Made by a program: the position numbers and the translations under genes. The notes beneath the pieces are model-generated. The model was given only the letters and a program-made list of their open reading frames with translations. It did no database searches and was not told where the DNA came from. This document shows positions 37,657 to 50,500 of a stretch of DNA of 64,000 nucleotides, in pieces; position 1 is the first letter of the stretch; every line of letters starts with the position of its first letter. This stretch comes from Anoplopoma fimbria (lineage: Eukaryota > Chordata > Actinopteri > Perciformes > Anoplopomatidae). The stretch covers positions 16,444,481-16,508,480 of the forward strand of contig NC_072467.1 in assembly GCF_027596085.1 (NCBI RefSeq), read 5' to 3'.

Positions 37657-38570
37657 GTCCTCTAAAATAATTGGCGTCCCCACGTTCTCGCAGTGCACTG
37701 ACCACATCACACGGCCCCTGCTTCCCCCCCTCCAGCCATCCCTTCACCTTCCCCAACTCAGCAGATTGGCCAACTAGCCTGCAAAGAGAAACGCTTAGGG
37801 AGGAGTTTTGTGCCCTCAGCCTTAAACGGCCTTGGCACACTTTAACAGATTTGTGTTGTGTTCTTGTTTGCTTCTGAGTGCCTGGTAGACTGTGAAATCA
37901 AATTACCGTTATAGAGGACAACAAAGAAATAATTTAGTCTTTTTCAACGGAGTGCTGCAATGTTCACTTTATGCTCATTATACCATCTTGTACATCAGTG
38001 GCTGGCTCCACTGCAAACCCGGCCTTTTTATGCTCTGCTTGTTCTGTTTATGATTACCTCAAGAATTCTTTCATTTTAAAGGTCCTGAAATCATTTTGTC
38101 CCTTAGCTTCTTACTTTGAGCAACCTACACAAACACACAGTTCTGGCTATGTAACATGACAGCCATCTGTATTTCTGTTTTTTTTGTCTGTTCTCCCCTC
38201 GCTGGTTTCAGTAGGTGTGAAGAGAATCTGAAGACAGTTGGTGGGTTATTTGGTGACCGTCAAACAAATCTTTCAAACCACACCCACACAGTCCTGACCA
38301 AGCAGCTTAGCTGAGGTAAATGTTTTTTATATTAATTTTGATTATTGCTTATTTGGTTTAGATATGAATATCAGTCTTGCAGATAAACTAAATACTTAAG
38401 ATTTGAACCAAGTTTTCTGGGGCTGTAAAGCCTGTTCTAAACTCCAACAAGACAGAATGTATGCATTTCAAATCATATTAGATTTTCTTATACCTAAGTT
38501 TTTGACCCCCTAATAACATGGGGAAAAAACATACATGTATATATTCTGTATACTGATGCTACTGCCACTA
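37657..38570. other. Intergenic DNA, nothing recognised
   Basis: 37660-37830 on + reads like further degenerate mobile-element text (proline- and arginine-rich frame); the remainder is AT-rich with no gene. Confidence 0.4.
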
Positions 38571-38690
38571 GCCATAGACTGTATATAAGAAGTGGACGTA
38601 GTCATCGTGACATCACCCATTGGTTTTTGGTCTGCCGTTATGAAGTCTCGAGTTCGGCGTTTAACACTGAACTGGGGAAGAACTGCAACA
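38571..38690. repeat. Dispersed repeat, family A, terminal fragment
   Basis: 'ccatagactgtatataagaa', 'gtggacgtagtcatcgtgac' and 'cacccattggttttt' are the reverse complement of the 24380-24442 end of the family A copy. This fixes one family terminus at about CATAGACTGTATATAA. Confidence 0.75.
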
Positions 38691-39098
38691 TATTAAGGAC
38701 TGAGATGACTGGTGTGTTTGAATTTGTGAGTGTTTGTGTGTGTGATGACTGCTTTGTGAGACTGAATTGTTATTTCTTGGGATTTTGTTTATGTGTAATT
38801 TGTTGTACCAGACATCTTGATCTCAATACGACTTCCTGAATAAATAAAACCTTAGTTTGTCATGTTGAGGAGGCAAAGTGAGATCTCACCAGTAAAGCTG
38901 AGCATATGGCCCACAGTTCAACAGTTTGACTGGCGATACTGGAAGTGTGAAACGTTGCTGGTCACGTGGAGTTTTGAGTCGAGCTGAGCGAGCAAGCAGA
39001 GCCTCTCAGCAAGTCGGGAGTCCCTGCTGAGTATCGATGGCAGTAGCCAGTGATGCCATTTGGCGGGTCCTGCCATCCTGTCCTCCTGTCTTGCTAAT

Positions 39099-39128
39099 AC
39101 ACACACACACACAGACATACACAGAAAC

Positions 39129-39202
<74 letters not shown>

Positions 39203-39218
39203 CACACACACACACACA
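39099..39218. repeat. (CA)n microsatellite
   Basis: CA run with a few interruptions at both ends. Confidence 0.95.
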
Positions 39219-39262
39219 AAATAACCCAGGGGACTCAGTAAATCACCGTTCTTTCCCTCAGA

Positions 39263-39940
39263 ATGCGAAGGCTGCAGTATTTCTGCTTCCATGAGCAAGA
39301 ATGGGAGCCCCCACTACACACCCCTCCTCCGACACCAACACAGAGCTCCGAGGGAGGTGCTCCTCTCGTGATGGAGGACACTAAACTGATACTGAAACGC
39401 TTGAGTGATTTGGTGCAGAGGACCTCTGCTTGTCGCTGTCGACCGTGCAGCACAATGGCATCACAAGACCCCGTCCTGCTCTCTTATTTCTCCTGTTCAA
39501 TGTGTGCTGCACTTGATATGACTCACACATGGAAGCCAGTGCCGTTATGCAACGTGCCCCCCCTCCACCCCCAGGAAATATCACGCAGAACACTTGTCCG
39601 TAAAAGCATTGGGCCAGATACGAGCGTAGGCACCGTCACCCTCGTGATGTTTTCCCAGCTCATCCATCTCCGTTACTCCCTCTTTGTGAGCAACATGCAG
39701 CAAATGCTAAGCAATAAATCAGCTGGTCCTCCATGTCGGATGCAGTATTATAGAACATCAATTCAGCACGGGCCTGAGGTTCCCTTTAAAGTTCCCTTCT
39801 CAGGACACTGGTCCGTTACCAAAGTGCTCTTTCGAGAATATCTGAGCAAAGCTGAGCCTGATGGAGGTGGCAATAATACCCAACTAGGGACTTTCCTGAC
39901 CCACAATCCTTTGGCTTCCTTGTGTAATTTGACAGGGTAA
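39263..39940 (+). other. Unassigned 225-codon open frame ending in a splice donor
   Basis: An open frame begins [15 protein letters not shown] and ends CNLTG, with the stop formed by TAA inside AGGGTAAGT, a strong donor consensus. I recognise no domain; composition is cysteine-, serine- and proline-rich with no clear motif. It could be a real exon, a mobile-element relic, or chance. No matching acceptor or partner exon was identified. Confidence 0.2.
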
Positions 39941-40082
39941 GTTGTTCAGTAGCCTCATTACTGTGTCCACTGGGATGCCTCAGTCACCAACACAATGAGT
40001 ACATTCTTTGTCCTGCTTTTGATACTTTGGATGGATATATCAAAGAGCTGGAAACAAGGCTCTTTCCCATTCTTCCTGGCTC

Positions 40083-40893
40083 CTTCACTTAAATGATAAC
40101 TCTGATAGTTATCAACCTGGACCTTATTTTCACATGTTTTGTGTCTAAGTGAGTAATGGGGACAACAATTTCATAAATTGGTCCAGTACTACGCAAGAGC
40201 GCTGTAGACGACAGTGATTAAACAGGCTGTAAAGTGATCCTATCGGGGCGCTTACGGCCTCTCAGCCTTCTCCGCTGAAAGGCTTGATCACTCAACGTGG
40301 AAATGTTAGCGACGGCCATGGGCAGAGTTTGTCGTGGTAGAGTACAGACAGTGTAGCTTATTGTTATCTAAAAGATTTTCAATGTCTCTGCTGAATATTT
40401 AGATGATTTCCACAATGCGGATGAGGTCGTTAAATTCCATAGCAGCCAGACTACACATGGAGAGGGAACAGAGAGGGAGAGAAGGGGAAAGAGGTAGAAA
40501 AATAAATAAATAAAACCAAGAAGACTCGTGTTGTTCTTAGATGTACTATGTTTCTATGACCACAGAAGAAGAACACTGTGAAGAATGGGACCTGTGGCTG
40601 CCCCATACTCTCATTTCACGACGAGACCTCTCCTCGAGCGGGAAACCGAGCGGATCAAGTGATAAGTAGAGAAATATATCTTGTTGCTCCGTAGGGTTCT
40701 TTCCATAATGTTGTGAGACACTTCTAAAAAACAATGTGAGCATGTTATTAAGTAAACTTAACTTTATATTGTTGCTGAACAATTGTCGTCGCAGCTCGTT
40801 TCAATACTGGACTTTGAAATGATTGTTCCCATTAGTCACTTGGATTCAAAAACATGGGAAAATAGGGATGAAAAATGCCAAAGCTACCCTTTA
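40083..40893. repeat. Probable non-autonomous DNA transposon, family D
   Basis: Left end 'ttatcaacctggaccttatt' plus 'ttcacatgtttt'; right end, reverse-complemented, 'tttttcatccctattttccc' plus 'atgttttt': imperfect inverted ends. The left portion matches the fragment at 13985. Non-coding interior; about 0.8 kb. Confidence 0.5.
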
Positions 40894-42159
40894 ATGCCTT
40901 CACATGCATTTTTCAACTTCTTCTCCTAGTTAGTGGTTTAAAGGATGTTATGTATAATTCTATTCAACACTGTTTGACAGTATTATAAATATATACTCTT
41001 TGTGCTTGTACCAACTCGTCATTGTTGTGTAATTTTATAACACATCTCTCCAAAATTCAACCTGTCATGTTTGGCCTCAGCTTGGCTAAGCATCATGCGT
41101 TGGTAATGGCTGACTCAGCAGGCCACAGGTGTGTAAGGGCTTTGTGAGAAAATATCAATATTCCAACTCTTTTTGCTTACATTCCATTTTTTTACTTTTA
41201 CTTTGATAAATATTGGTACAGCAATGCACTAAAAGTATAAAAAATGTCAATTTCAACTACCTTATATAATGTGTAGTTGTTTTCTTCACCAATGCATCAT
41301 ATTTTACAAGCTCACTATATCAATCTGCAAAAAAAAGGGCATTTTAGTTTAAAGGGTTAATTCCGATTGTTTCTATTGCTTTGATATCATTGTACAAACA
41401 AAGGTACAGGCTTTGTCAAAGTAACCACAGGTGTACATACATCATGAAATAAATGATGGCTTCATTCCATATAGCTGCTTCAGTTTCAGTTTATTGTCCA
41501 TGCTGTCACACTGTCATGGCATACTGGCACACATGACAGTCAGAACAGAGCCATTGTCAGTGTTAGCAATGACACTTGTGCTTTTCCTACTATGACGAAG
41601 TGGAAACCTCTGCTATGAAAAAGGCAGAACAATCAGATCTGGGAACTTGGGGACATCGCCTCAAAAATGTCCAGCAGTCGAGCACTTGGAGGTAAAATTG
41701 GAATTCAATTCAACTCTGGAAGTCAAAGCTGAACCAGGAGTTGTTCTGTAAACCGTGGTGATGTTTACAAAAGACACTGAGGGTGAAACTCTCACTGCTC
41801 AGCTCCCTTTGAGCTGGTCTCACCTGGGGCTTTGTTTACAGTCGGCCTTATCATATGACTGCATGGGTTACTTACCCTGCTGAACAATGTCACAATGCTT
41901 CCGAAGCTCTGCAATCATCTTGTTGTGATTAATATTCTTATTACTGACAGGGATGACGACTAAAAGTTATGAAAACTAAAACCAAGATTGTAATAAACCA
42001 GAGTCCTATATAAGGTCCAGAGCCTGCCTGAGTAAATGTTAGAGCTGTTTTCCACCACGGCCCTGAACTAACAATGATTATCAGTCTCAGAACTGATAGC
42101 AGTCCTCCAGCTGAGCTAGATCAGACCTCTATAGTCAGCAGGGAGGAATGTTGGCCCCA
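40894..42159. other. Intergenic DNA, no gene recognised
   Basis: No supported features. A phrase at 41480-41580 ('cagtttcagtttattgtcc', 'tcagaacagagccattgtca') is echoed at about 56105-56190 ('cagtttcagggattctgct', 'tagaacagagccatcattaa'), indicating another dispersed repeat of unknown type. Confidence 0.4.
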
Positions 42160-42245
42160 GGCCTCTTCTAGAGGAGCTCTTCTTTAGGGACTCTTCTAGA
42201 GGAGCTCTTCTTGAGGAGCTCTTCTAGAGGAGCTCTTCTAGTGGA
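42160..42245. repeat. Short minisatellite, TCTTCTAGAGGAGCTC unit
   Basis: About five imperfect copies of a 15-20 bp unit TCTTCTAGAGGAGCTC, itself nearly palindromic (CTAGAGGAGCTCTTCTAGAG). Confidence 0.85.
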
Positions 42246-44486
42246 CCCAAACAACACTGGACTATACTTTGTGTCACCTGAATACAGGTGTTAGCAGAGG
42301 CAGTAATAACGTTTACCAGTTTCCATCACCAACAAGTAGGAACTACAAAAAAAATTGGCCCCATGTTAACAGAATGGCTTGAAAGCCACAAATCCCACAA
42401 AATAAATACCATTGATTCACTGTCACTTATAATATGGCGAATATGTTTTAAAGATCAATAATATCCTCATAACTGCAAATTTAATGCTCAGTTTAGGTAA
42501 CCAGCAGCACAACAGTGCCAGAGCGTAACAGCTGAACTGCACAACCTCACACATCACATGCTACAATAGGTGTGTGTGACAAGCTGAAGTGGTTGATGGC
42601 AGATAAGTCAGGTGTAGCATCTCAGCTGAGGTTGGCCGGTGTAACAGCTGAGGGGAACGATGTAATCTGAAAGTGCAGCCCACCCCAAAGGGCAACACTG
42701 AATCTGTTTTCAGAGGACAAGCTAGATGTCTGGAGACAGAAGAACAGTAGCACTTTACCCCACCATTATGTCAGCAAGCATGAACGTACCAAAGAGGTAT
42801 GGTGAACCTTATCCACTACATCTACCATTAAAAAAATACAAATATGTTTTTACATATTTCCTACCTGAATGTATACTCTACTAGAAGGCACTCAGAGAGC
42901 ACACTACTTCGCAAGGCCAACGTGATCTCAGGGCTGGTGTTTGAAGCCCCAAGACCCGGCTGGCCGAGACAGAGGGCCCCATCACCCAACATTAACCAAA
43001 GTGAAAACATGAATTGTGTATTCGCCCTGTGATTCTGATCAGCTCCTGAATTAAATGGGTTGGGTTCTTCCTTGGTCCATGTTATACTCTTCTACCAAGT
43101 TTTTTTTTTTTCAAAATCGGGACAATAGTTTTTCTGTAATACTGCTGACAGATAAACAAACCAACAAGCAAGCAAAGCGGACATCCCCTCCTGGTAGAGG
43201 TGATAATAGATTGTTCCAGGAATGAGGCCTCAAACCCAGAAATGACTCAGTTTGCCTCGTCTTATGCCAAAAATAAGGTCTGCGGTTAACAAGAGTTTAA
43301 GAGATGTTTTGTTCTTTGATATAAAATATGTCAGTTAATATACTAATCATGAATTTAGAAGCTTTTACGTTTCTTAAAAAAGTCGGCTAAATGAGACAAA
43401 TAAACATTCTCACTAGAACACTGGTCCTCCTTTAGCTTAGTCGTGCAGACATGAAGTCATGTGGCCGTCGTGTTGTTCCTTTAGAGCCTAACGTTAGCTT
43501 TTTACTTCTGGGTAATGCATTTATGCTTCAAAAATCACAAAAGTGGTGTTCATTTGTGAAGATTACCTTGATGAAAAAAGAAGGGTAAGAACCGTAAAGC
43601 CTTTGTTTGCTACAAAGATTATTTCCTGGAATAATCGAAAATTCAATGGAAAAATCCCGTTGGCTTTTCGTTGAGGGAACCAGTGTGATGCTAACTTTCC
43701 TGTTAGCTTCAACAATACGTCATCCCTGCAGCACTCCATAACAGCACAGGGAGGTTAATCTGCTCAATACTAATTCCATTACCACCTCTTGACCTTACAT
43801 GTCAAATATCGTTTCATTCCCCCCTAATGTTGCTTCATCCCAAACCTAATATGTAGCAGCAGGACGAGAGTCTAGACAAAATGCCTGCCAAGTGCCTTAC
43901 ATGCTCATATAGAAGCTAAGAAATATTTCTCCATCTTTAAAGAGCTGAGCTGAAGACGGTGCAACAACATGCACAACAGAGCAACTAAACAAACACTACA
44001 GAGCCAGGGTGGAATGACTGATGGTTGCTATAAAGCTGGGAGGAAGTTGTCCTCCGTGTGCACTTCTAGATAACACCAAACCCAATCTGTCAACCCCACA
44101 CAACTGGAGTGGAGCCGCAGTAACACTTTTGGCAGGTTGGCCTTTAATTAACTGGCAAACGGCTATGAAGGATCTCTAATGGAACAAAATAGAACCAGAT
44201 AAGTTGTGTAATTGCAAATAAAGAATTGTAGTTTTGGGATTTGTGATCAATATAGAAATCATTCTGGAAATCATCATCATGCAGTATAAAATGACTTAAG
44301 GATGAATGCATTTCTACATATGCAATACAGATCTGTCTGCTGTGTGCTGTTTAACAGTCCATGGTTATGTTGTACTCCTATGTAGGGGAGACCGGGGAGA
44401 TTTGTAAAAAATGTACATTTCCCTTCATAACTCACAGACTACTTGAAATACACTTGTCATCTTTTGACAGAAGAAACATACATATA
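42246..44486. other. Intergenic DNA, no gene recognised
   Basis: 2.2 kb without coding signals I can support. The phrase at 43090-43200 ('aaaatcgggacaatagttt', 'acagataaacaaaccaac') resembles a generic fish repeat end, not assigned. Confidence 0.45.
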
Positions 44487-44696
44487 CAGTACCAGTCAAA
44501 AGTTTGGACACACCTTCTCATTGAATGGTTTTTCTTTATTTTTTTCTACATTGTAGATTAATATTGAAGACATCCAAACTATGAAGGAACACATATGGAA
44601 TTATGTGGTAAACAAACAAATGCTCAACAAACAAATGCTCAAATTTTTTTTAGATTCTTCAATGAGAAGGTGTGTCCAAACTTTTGACTGGTACTG
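44487..44696. mobile_element. 210-bp Tc1/mariner-type MITE
   Basis: Inverted ends starting CAGTACCAGTCAAAAGTTTG and continuing to about CTTCTCATTGAA (over 35 bp, nearly perfect), flanked by TA on each side (44485-44486, 44697-44698). No coding capacity. The ends differ from those of the Tc1 element at 20104, so it belongs to another Tc1 family. Confidence 0.93.
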
Positions 44697-44778
44697 TATA
44701 TGTTTTTCTACTTATTAATAATACAATGTATATATTTTCACTAATAATGACAACACTGTTATTTCAATTTCATCACAG

Positions 44779-44814
44779 TTGTATATATATATATATATAT
44801 ATATATACATGATA

Positions 44815-44850
<36 letters not shown>
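44779..44850. repeat. (TA)n microsatellite
   Basis: Two TA runs separated by about 20 bp (ACATGATATATATATT). Strongly self-complementary. Confidence 0.9.
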
Positions 44851-44852
<2 letters not shown>

Positions 44853-45649
44853 TCACACTCTGTGAATTTCTAATATTGTTTGAACACATTAAAACACACA
44901 ATATTTCATGCAAAAAAGTATGGGTAGTGATTGCCGCCTTTGCTACCCTTTTAAATAAAATTTTACATTTACATTTAGTGAAATATGAATTCATTTTCAA
45001 CACAGACCCACATCTTGCAGCCATGATCAAATAGTGTGTGCTGCTCTTGTTCATTTCTAACCAGTAAACGTGAGATAAAATTGATCTTAGTTTAAATTCG
45101 CAGTCATTTAAACCTCGGACTGCAGAGAAAAACAAATACTGTATATCCAAGAAGTCATTTTCTTACCTCTAAATCATTTGTTGTTCAAACAACTGATGCT
45201 GAGGTGAAATGATCCTGCTCCTTTGCCACAGGCAGAGAGAGAATCCTACTGAGCGTGTGCAGAGTAAGTGTCATCACTTTAGCTTGTTTCTACCGGTTAT
45301 TCTATATGAAAGAACGTCACACCAGACTCCATTAAATTGAGAATTGTATATTGCACCGCTTATCAGAGAAAATCGAGAGGAGATATTCTCCAAAGTACTA
45401 TAAATGTTTTAAAATATTATCAATATTATTATTTGACACAACCGACCATAGTCCAGGGACGGTTTGGGTAGAATAAGCTTGTTGAATTTACGTGTTGACG
45501 AAGTACAGAAGTCGAAATTTCTTACAAATACAATGTGATTGGTGGATACAGTTAACACGCGCGCTGTGTCCTATTTCATTTGTCAGGTGTAGCTCTAAAT
45601 AGGCGAAGTCATCTCATACTGCAACCTTACTGAGTGAGGTTTGGTTTCC
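44851..45649. other. Intergenic DNA, nothing recognised
   Basis: AT-rich, no coding signals supported. Confidence 0.5.
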
Positions 45650-46300
45650 GCTGTCAACACATTCTGTGATGAACTAATTCAGATAGGGAGAGTTGAAAAC
45701 ACATGATTGAACCGAGCGTTTCCCCACCGAACACAACCTCTGACCGGTGGGCGCACCTGACAGCGGAGAAAGGAAGCAGCTCTGAATACACACAACAGAG
45801 AGGCTGACGTTTCCTGGAACGGTAAGCGCTGGCATTTAACGGGCGAACAGGGATACCCAGCGTCGGCCCCGGAGCTGTACCCGCACGCGAGGCCAAGTAA
45901 GCTGCACATCAAAACAATATTAATCAAAAAAAACAAACCGATAACGACCAAAACATCACGCGATTGAACGCTCTGCTGTGTGAACCCCACTACCATTCAA
46001 ACACACGGGAAAAACTATGCAACGATGGCGTTAACGAGGCGTAGAAGCATACGTATTGAATGTGTAAATGTATATTTTGTGAGAAGGCGTCATAAGAAGC
46101 AGCTGTACGTACATGAAATGTCTCGTGCTGGCAGGAGATGAAGGCTGCTCCTCTTCGCTGTTTGTGCGTCGTAGGTTTTTGCTCACTGTGGTCTTGAGGG
46201 AAGAACAGCGCAGGCGCGTAGAGAGGCGAGCCCGACGAGGGGGGAACCCAATGACGTCGACCAGCAGCGCAGCCAATGAGGCGCGCTGCTGCGTTTAACC
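45650..46300. promoter_or_regulatory. CpG-rich promoter-like block
   Basis: Two CpG-dense parts (about 45715-45900 and 46150-46300) in otherwise AT-rich DNA. The second has CCAAT at 46248-46252 overlapping a CRE-like TGACGTCG (46252-46259), and another CCAAT at 46273-46277. Nearest minus-strand gene downstream is KIAA0513, which needs a remote first exon because its start-codon exon begins with a splice acceptor. This block is therefore a candidate KIAA0513 promoter about 12 kb upstream of the ATG. It may also drive an unrecognised transcript. Confidence 0.45.
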
Positions 46301-47335
46301 AGCATTGATATTACCGGATATTTCCTACACAATAAAAGCACGTTGGCTAGACTGTGACCTCCAGTGACAACAAAAGTATTCAAGTCCTTCCACTGACACT
46401 TTAATGCATTCTTTAGACATTTTTCATAAAATAATTTCATTTTAAAAGGCTTGAATATTTCATTCCATAAACCAAACAGTGGGTAAACTGAGATGAGATT
46501 AGGTTTGTTGATATTTTCGTCAAATATTTTGAAAAACGATTATTATATGATTATATTATAATTGGAGTAGAAGTAAGTTTAAACAGTTAAGGAGTTTCCT
46601 AAATTAACTGTTTCTAACATGATTCTTGGTGGGATATTCTAAATGGCATATACACAGATACCTGTGATTATCTATACACAAACGACCTCTTCTCTTTTCT
46701 TGCTTATAATACGAACCTCTTTAAGTGCTTAATACATTGCAAGTTTTTATGAAATAGAAATAACAAAAGTTAAAATAAATGAAATGCTCCCTTTGGCACA
46801 TGTGGTTTCCTGGTCAAACACATTTACTATTTGTTGGCCTGTGACTCCCTATATTTTTCTGTATAAAAAAATGGTTTGGCCACTCCTGTTTTAAGCACAT
46901 GATGATGACCTCACAAATTCACATGGAGAAATAAAGTTACTTTGCCAGTTTGCATATCCTTTGAATATTTTACATGGTGCCTGAACATTATATTACTTTA
47001 AGGAAAATCACTTTCATTTTCCAATCGATGGGTAATGTCACTTTCACTCACCTTCATGATTTCTGTTAGCTCTTAAAAAAAAAATTCAACAAGAGACACA
47101 TTTTCTGTCTTTACAATAAAAGGGTTTTCTTTAATGACAGCTATTTTACAAAATACATGTCAAAAAAGACACTTGCATGGAATTAAAAGATTTGCAAAAG
47201 AAGGTCAGTAAATCCATTCTAAAACAGATATAAAGGGGTGCAGACAGTGATTAAGATTAATAATTAGTTTTGGTGAGGAAGCACAAGAGCTCTCAAACTT
47301 AGGACCAACAGGAACAACATGGCAGCCTGCAGAGA
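46301..47335. other. Intergenic DNA and carboxylesterase 3' flank
   Basis: AT-rich. A minus-strand ATTAAA at 47130-47135, about 200 bp past the carboxylesterase stop, is a candidate poly(A) signal. Nothing else recognised. Confidence 0.4.
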
Positions 47336-47522
47336 TCAGTTACCAGCTTTGGCTGCTGCTGCTGCTAACTGTTCCAGCTTCTGAGGTAGGACCACAGTAG
47401 CGAAATGGACCCGATCCTTCCTCAGTTTCTGTCTCATTGTCTGCGTCAGGCCCAGCTCCAGGTACTCCTGCTTCTGTGTGTCGTACTGAGGCCAAACGAC
47501 GAGCCCGGGACCGTTGGGAGAG
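47336..47522 (-). CDS. ces2: Carboxylesterase exon 13 (C-terminus)
   Basis: Encodes [20 protein letters not shown] and ends [17 protein letters not shown] then TGA. No HXEL-type ER-retention motif. Acceptor CGTCTGCAG. Confidence 0.93.
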
Positions 47523-50500
47523 CTGCAGACGCACACAAACATGTCAGCTACGCAGCAAACAACTCGGTTTGGATATGCTATATTTATAAATGTATTCACA
47601 TTCTGCTGAATATTGTCATGTTGCTCTGCTGTATCACAGTGTAACGTTGACCTTGTAACAGGTAACTGTACCAGTGAGTATCAACTCTTAATGAAGCAGC
47701 CTCCCTACCTGGTCACCCACTAATCATTAAATAAGACTTCATCTAACACTACAGGGGAATGGGGTTAATATTTAATTAATAGATAGCACCATGAAACTTG
47801 CCCAGTAGATTACTTACATTAAGACATCACGTATTCTGAAATGTTATTTTAAATTATGTAAATGAGGCATTATCTTATGGTAACTTTTGGTGAATTTAGG
47901 GGAAATCTACAGACACAAACAGACAAAGTAGTAAAGCAAACACCTATATGTGCAAATGTGTATTTTTCTACTCTTCTTTGTTTTTGTTTTCAGTTACTCA
48001 AAAGCAAAACAAGCTTTAAACACATCACAGACATATCAGCTTATGAAGTTGAACATGTTGGCAAACAGTTTTCACATCCAGCAGACACATAAGCATTCAG
48101 TGCTTAAAGGGACCGAACATAAAACCACAACAGTGAGCTCCGTAGAACTGAGTGGAACTGAAGAGTCAAATATAAGTCAGTGATCATTCTCGGTGGGATC
48201 GGCCCTGTTTTTCTGCTGTTAATATAAACATATTGATAAGGGCAGCTTTAATGATATTGTTGATCTCAGTGCTCACTCACCCTGTCCGGGTGAAACTGCC
48301 CCAGTATGACATCATGGTCCTACAGAGTCTTTCATCCTCCTTGGTGATGTTGCCTGTAGATGGGACAGGAAGTGACTTAAGTGCTTTTATGCTGTAATCC
48401 TTTTGGTCACATTTTGGTCACATTTGGTCACATCACAGCAAGTCACAAAAGTTGGGCACTCAGTGGCCATGTCTGATATTCATATTCCTTCAACCCTGAC
48501 ATGTTTGTAATGACACAAGACGCATACCTACCTATGATTTCTGTATGTCCGCTCCAGAAACATCCACCGAACATGAAGACGACATCATCTCCATGATCTG
48601 CCCTCACAAAGCTGGGCCTGGTGTCTTTGTGGATCTCAGCGCGGTACACAAACTCATACATGTAAACCGGAACACCCACATCTGAGTACACCGAGGAGAT
48701 AACAGACGAGAGGTGCACGTTTTAGATGAAGGTCAAAGATCCACTCCATGCTCACTACAGGGTGATGTATGAACTCTAAGAGGCTTCCCTTAAGACATTA
48801 CAGGAGCATCAGGTCATCTATACTCTAGACAGAACAGAATGTCCCACACTCGCTCTGCAGACTCTCTGTCTGACCTGAGTGGTATCCGGCCACCTTGACA
48901 ACAGGCAGCGTCATCAGCTGGTCTCCCACAATCTCGGTGAACGCGTCCCTGATCTCCTCTGGCGTTTTGGCGTCCTTCATGTACTCGTCGGCGATGAGGT
49001 TGTTGGCGGAGGAAACCTGGAGCAGGGAAGAGGAGGGTCGGACCTTCAGGTTTCTCTCTACAGAAAATTCTCATCAACAGGAAGATGATTTTATGACCTC
49101 TAATCAGTGGTGCAGCTGCACAATGGGCCTGAGCCGTTCACTGTGTAGATATTGTTCTTATCTGATGTGATGAATATGTGATCAATGTTTTTGCCTGACA
49201 ACCTCATTGGTCAAAATGTTGCAGCATTAATAGGAGGCACTACAGGTGAATAGGTTAAATCAAATAACTAATAGATATCACCATGAAACTTCCCAGGTTG
49301 ATTATGGACTTGGTAAATGGACTCTATTTGACTAGCGCTTTTCTAGTCTCTTGACCACTCAAAGCTCTTTAACACTACATATCATTATTCACCTATTCAC
49401 ATACATTCATACACTGACAACAGGGGCTACCATGCAAGATGCCTCCATCTTTGGTTAAACACCCCAAAAGTGCCCGTGGACACATCGACATGGACCGAAT
49501 GATCTTGAAAATGTATGATTAATATGCAATGAGGCATTATCTATCAAATATATGCCAATTTGCATCGGTATATGAACACCTGTATTACAATGCTCATATA
49601 CAAACAGGTACATACTTGCTAACATTCCATTACATACACAGGTCGGAAGTGTGTTTGTTGAACAAATTTTTTACTGGAAGAACTTTTTCAACTCTGACAT
49701 TACTGACAAGTGATTATCAGTGACCCCACACGGCTTCTTTAGAGATGGCCTGAACTCAAAAATGTAAATGCTTATTGTTCCTTCAGCTGGATGTGCGGAG
49801 GAGTGACTTGTGACGACGTATACGGCTCTGGTAGCATCAGCGACCTGTCAATCACAGTAGCCCCGCCCTAAAGTTCTCTTTTTGACTCTAAATAGACCAT
49901 AATTTACTAAATTAACATCATGCTGTATTAAAGAAGACTTGAAACTAGAGATTGAGACCATAAACTCTAGGCAGAGAAGTAGAGTAATTTTCTCATAGAC
50001 TTCTATACAACCAGAGGAGGCGCCCCCTGATGGACATTAGAGAGAATGCAATGGCTTAACTCAGCAGAACCGGAGGTTGCAGTCTGGTAAGTACAAGCAG
50101 GGCTTTGTGACATCACAATTTGTTTGGAAGCTTTTCATGGTTTCAAAATACTGCTTCCCCAAGTGTAATGTTGAGACTTGAGACCATCAGTACACATATA
50201 CTGAGAAAGCGCTTCTGAATGATGTAGGAGGCAACTTGTGATATAAAATTGTTAGGCTCTTGATTTTCCATGAGGAAGAAAGACAATCGTTTTTATCAGG
50301 GTGATTGTCTGATGTCCAGAAAGGACCTTTGAGCCAATGACATCAGGAATTGTTTTTAGATTGCTTGCATGAAGAACAAAGCAATGTGTTTTTTTCTCTT
50401 GAAAACCAGCCAAAGTAAGAAGTTGCTTTTAAAAACTTTTTCTAGTAAAGTTTCTTTGCAGTATTAGACACTGATATTCAGCAATCAAATGACCACTGCC

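Noticed and set aside
48814..49170. Frames overlapping carboxylesterase exon 10 in other frames or strands
   Set aside because: The minus-strand frame that splices in phase gives the family sequence; the others do not.
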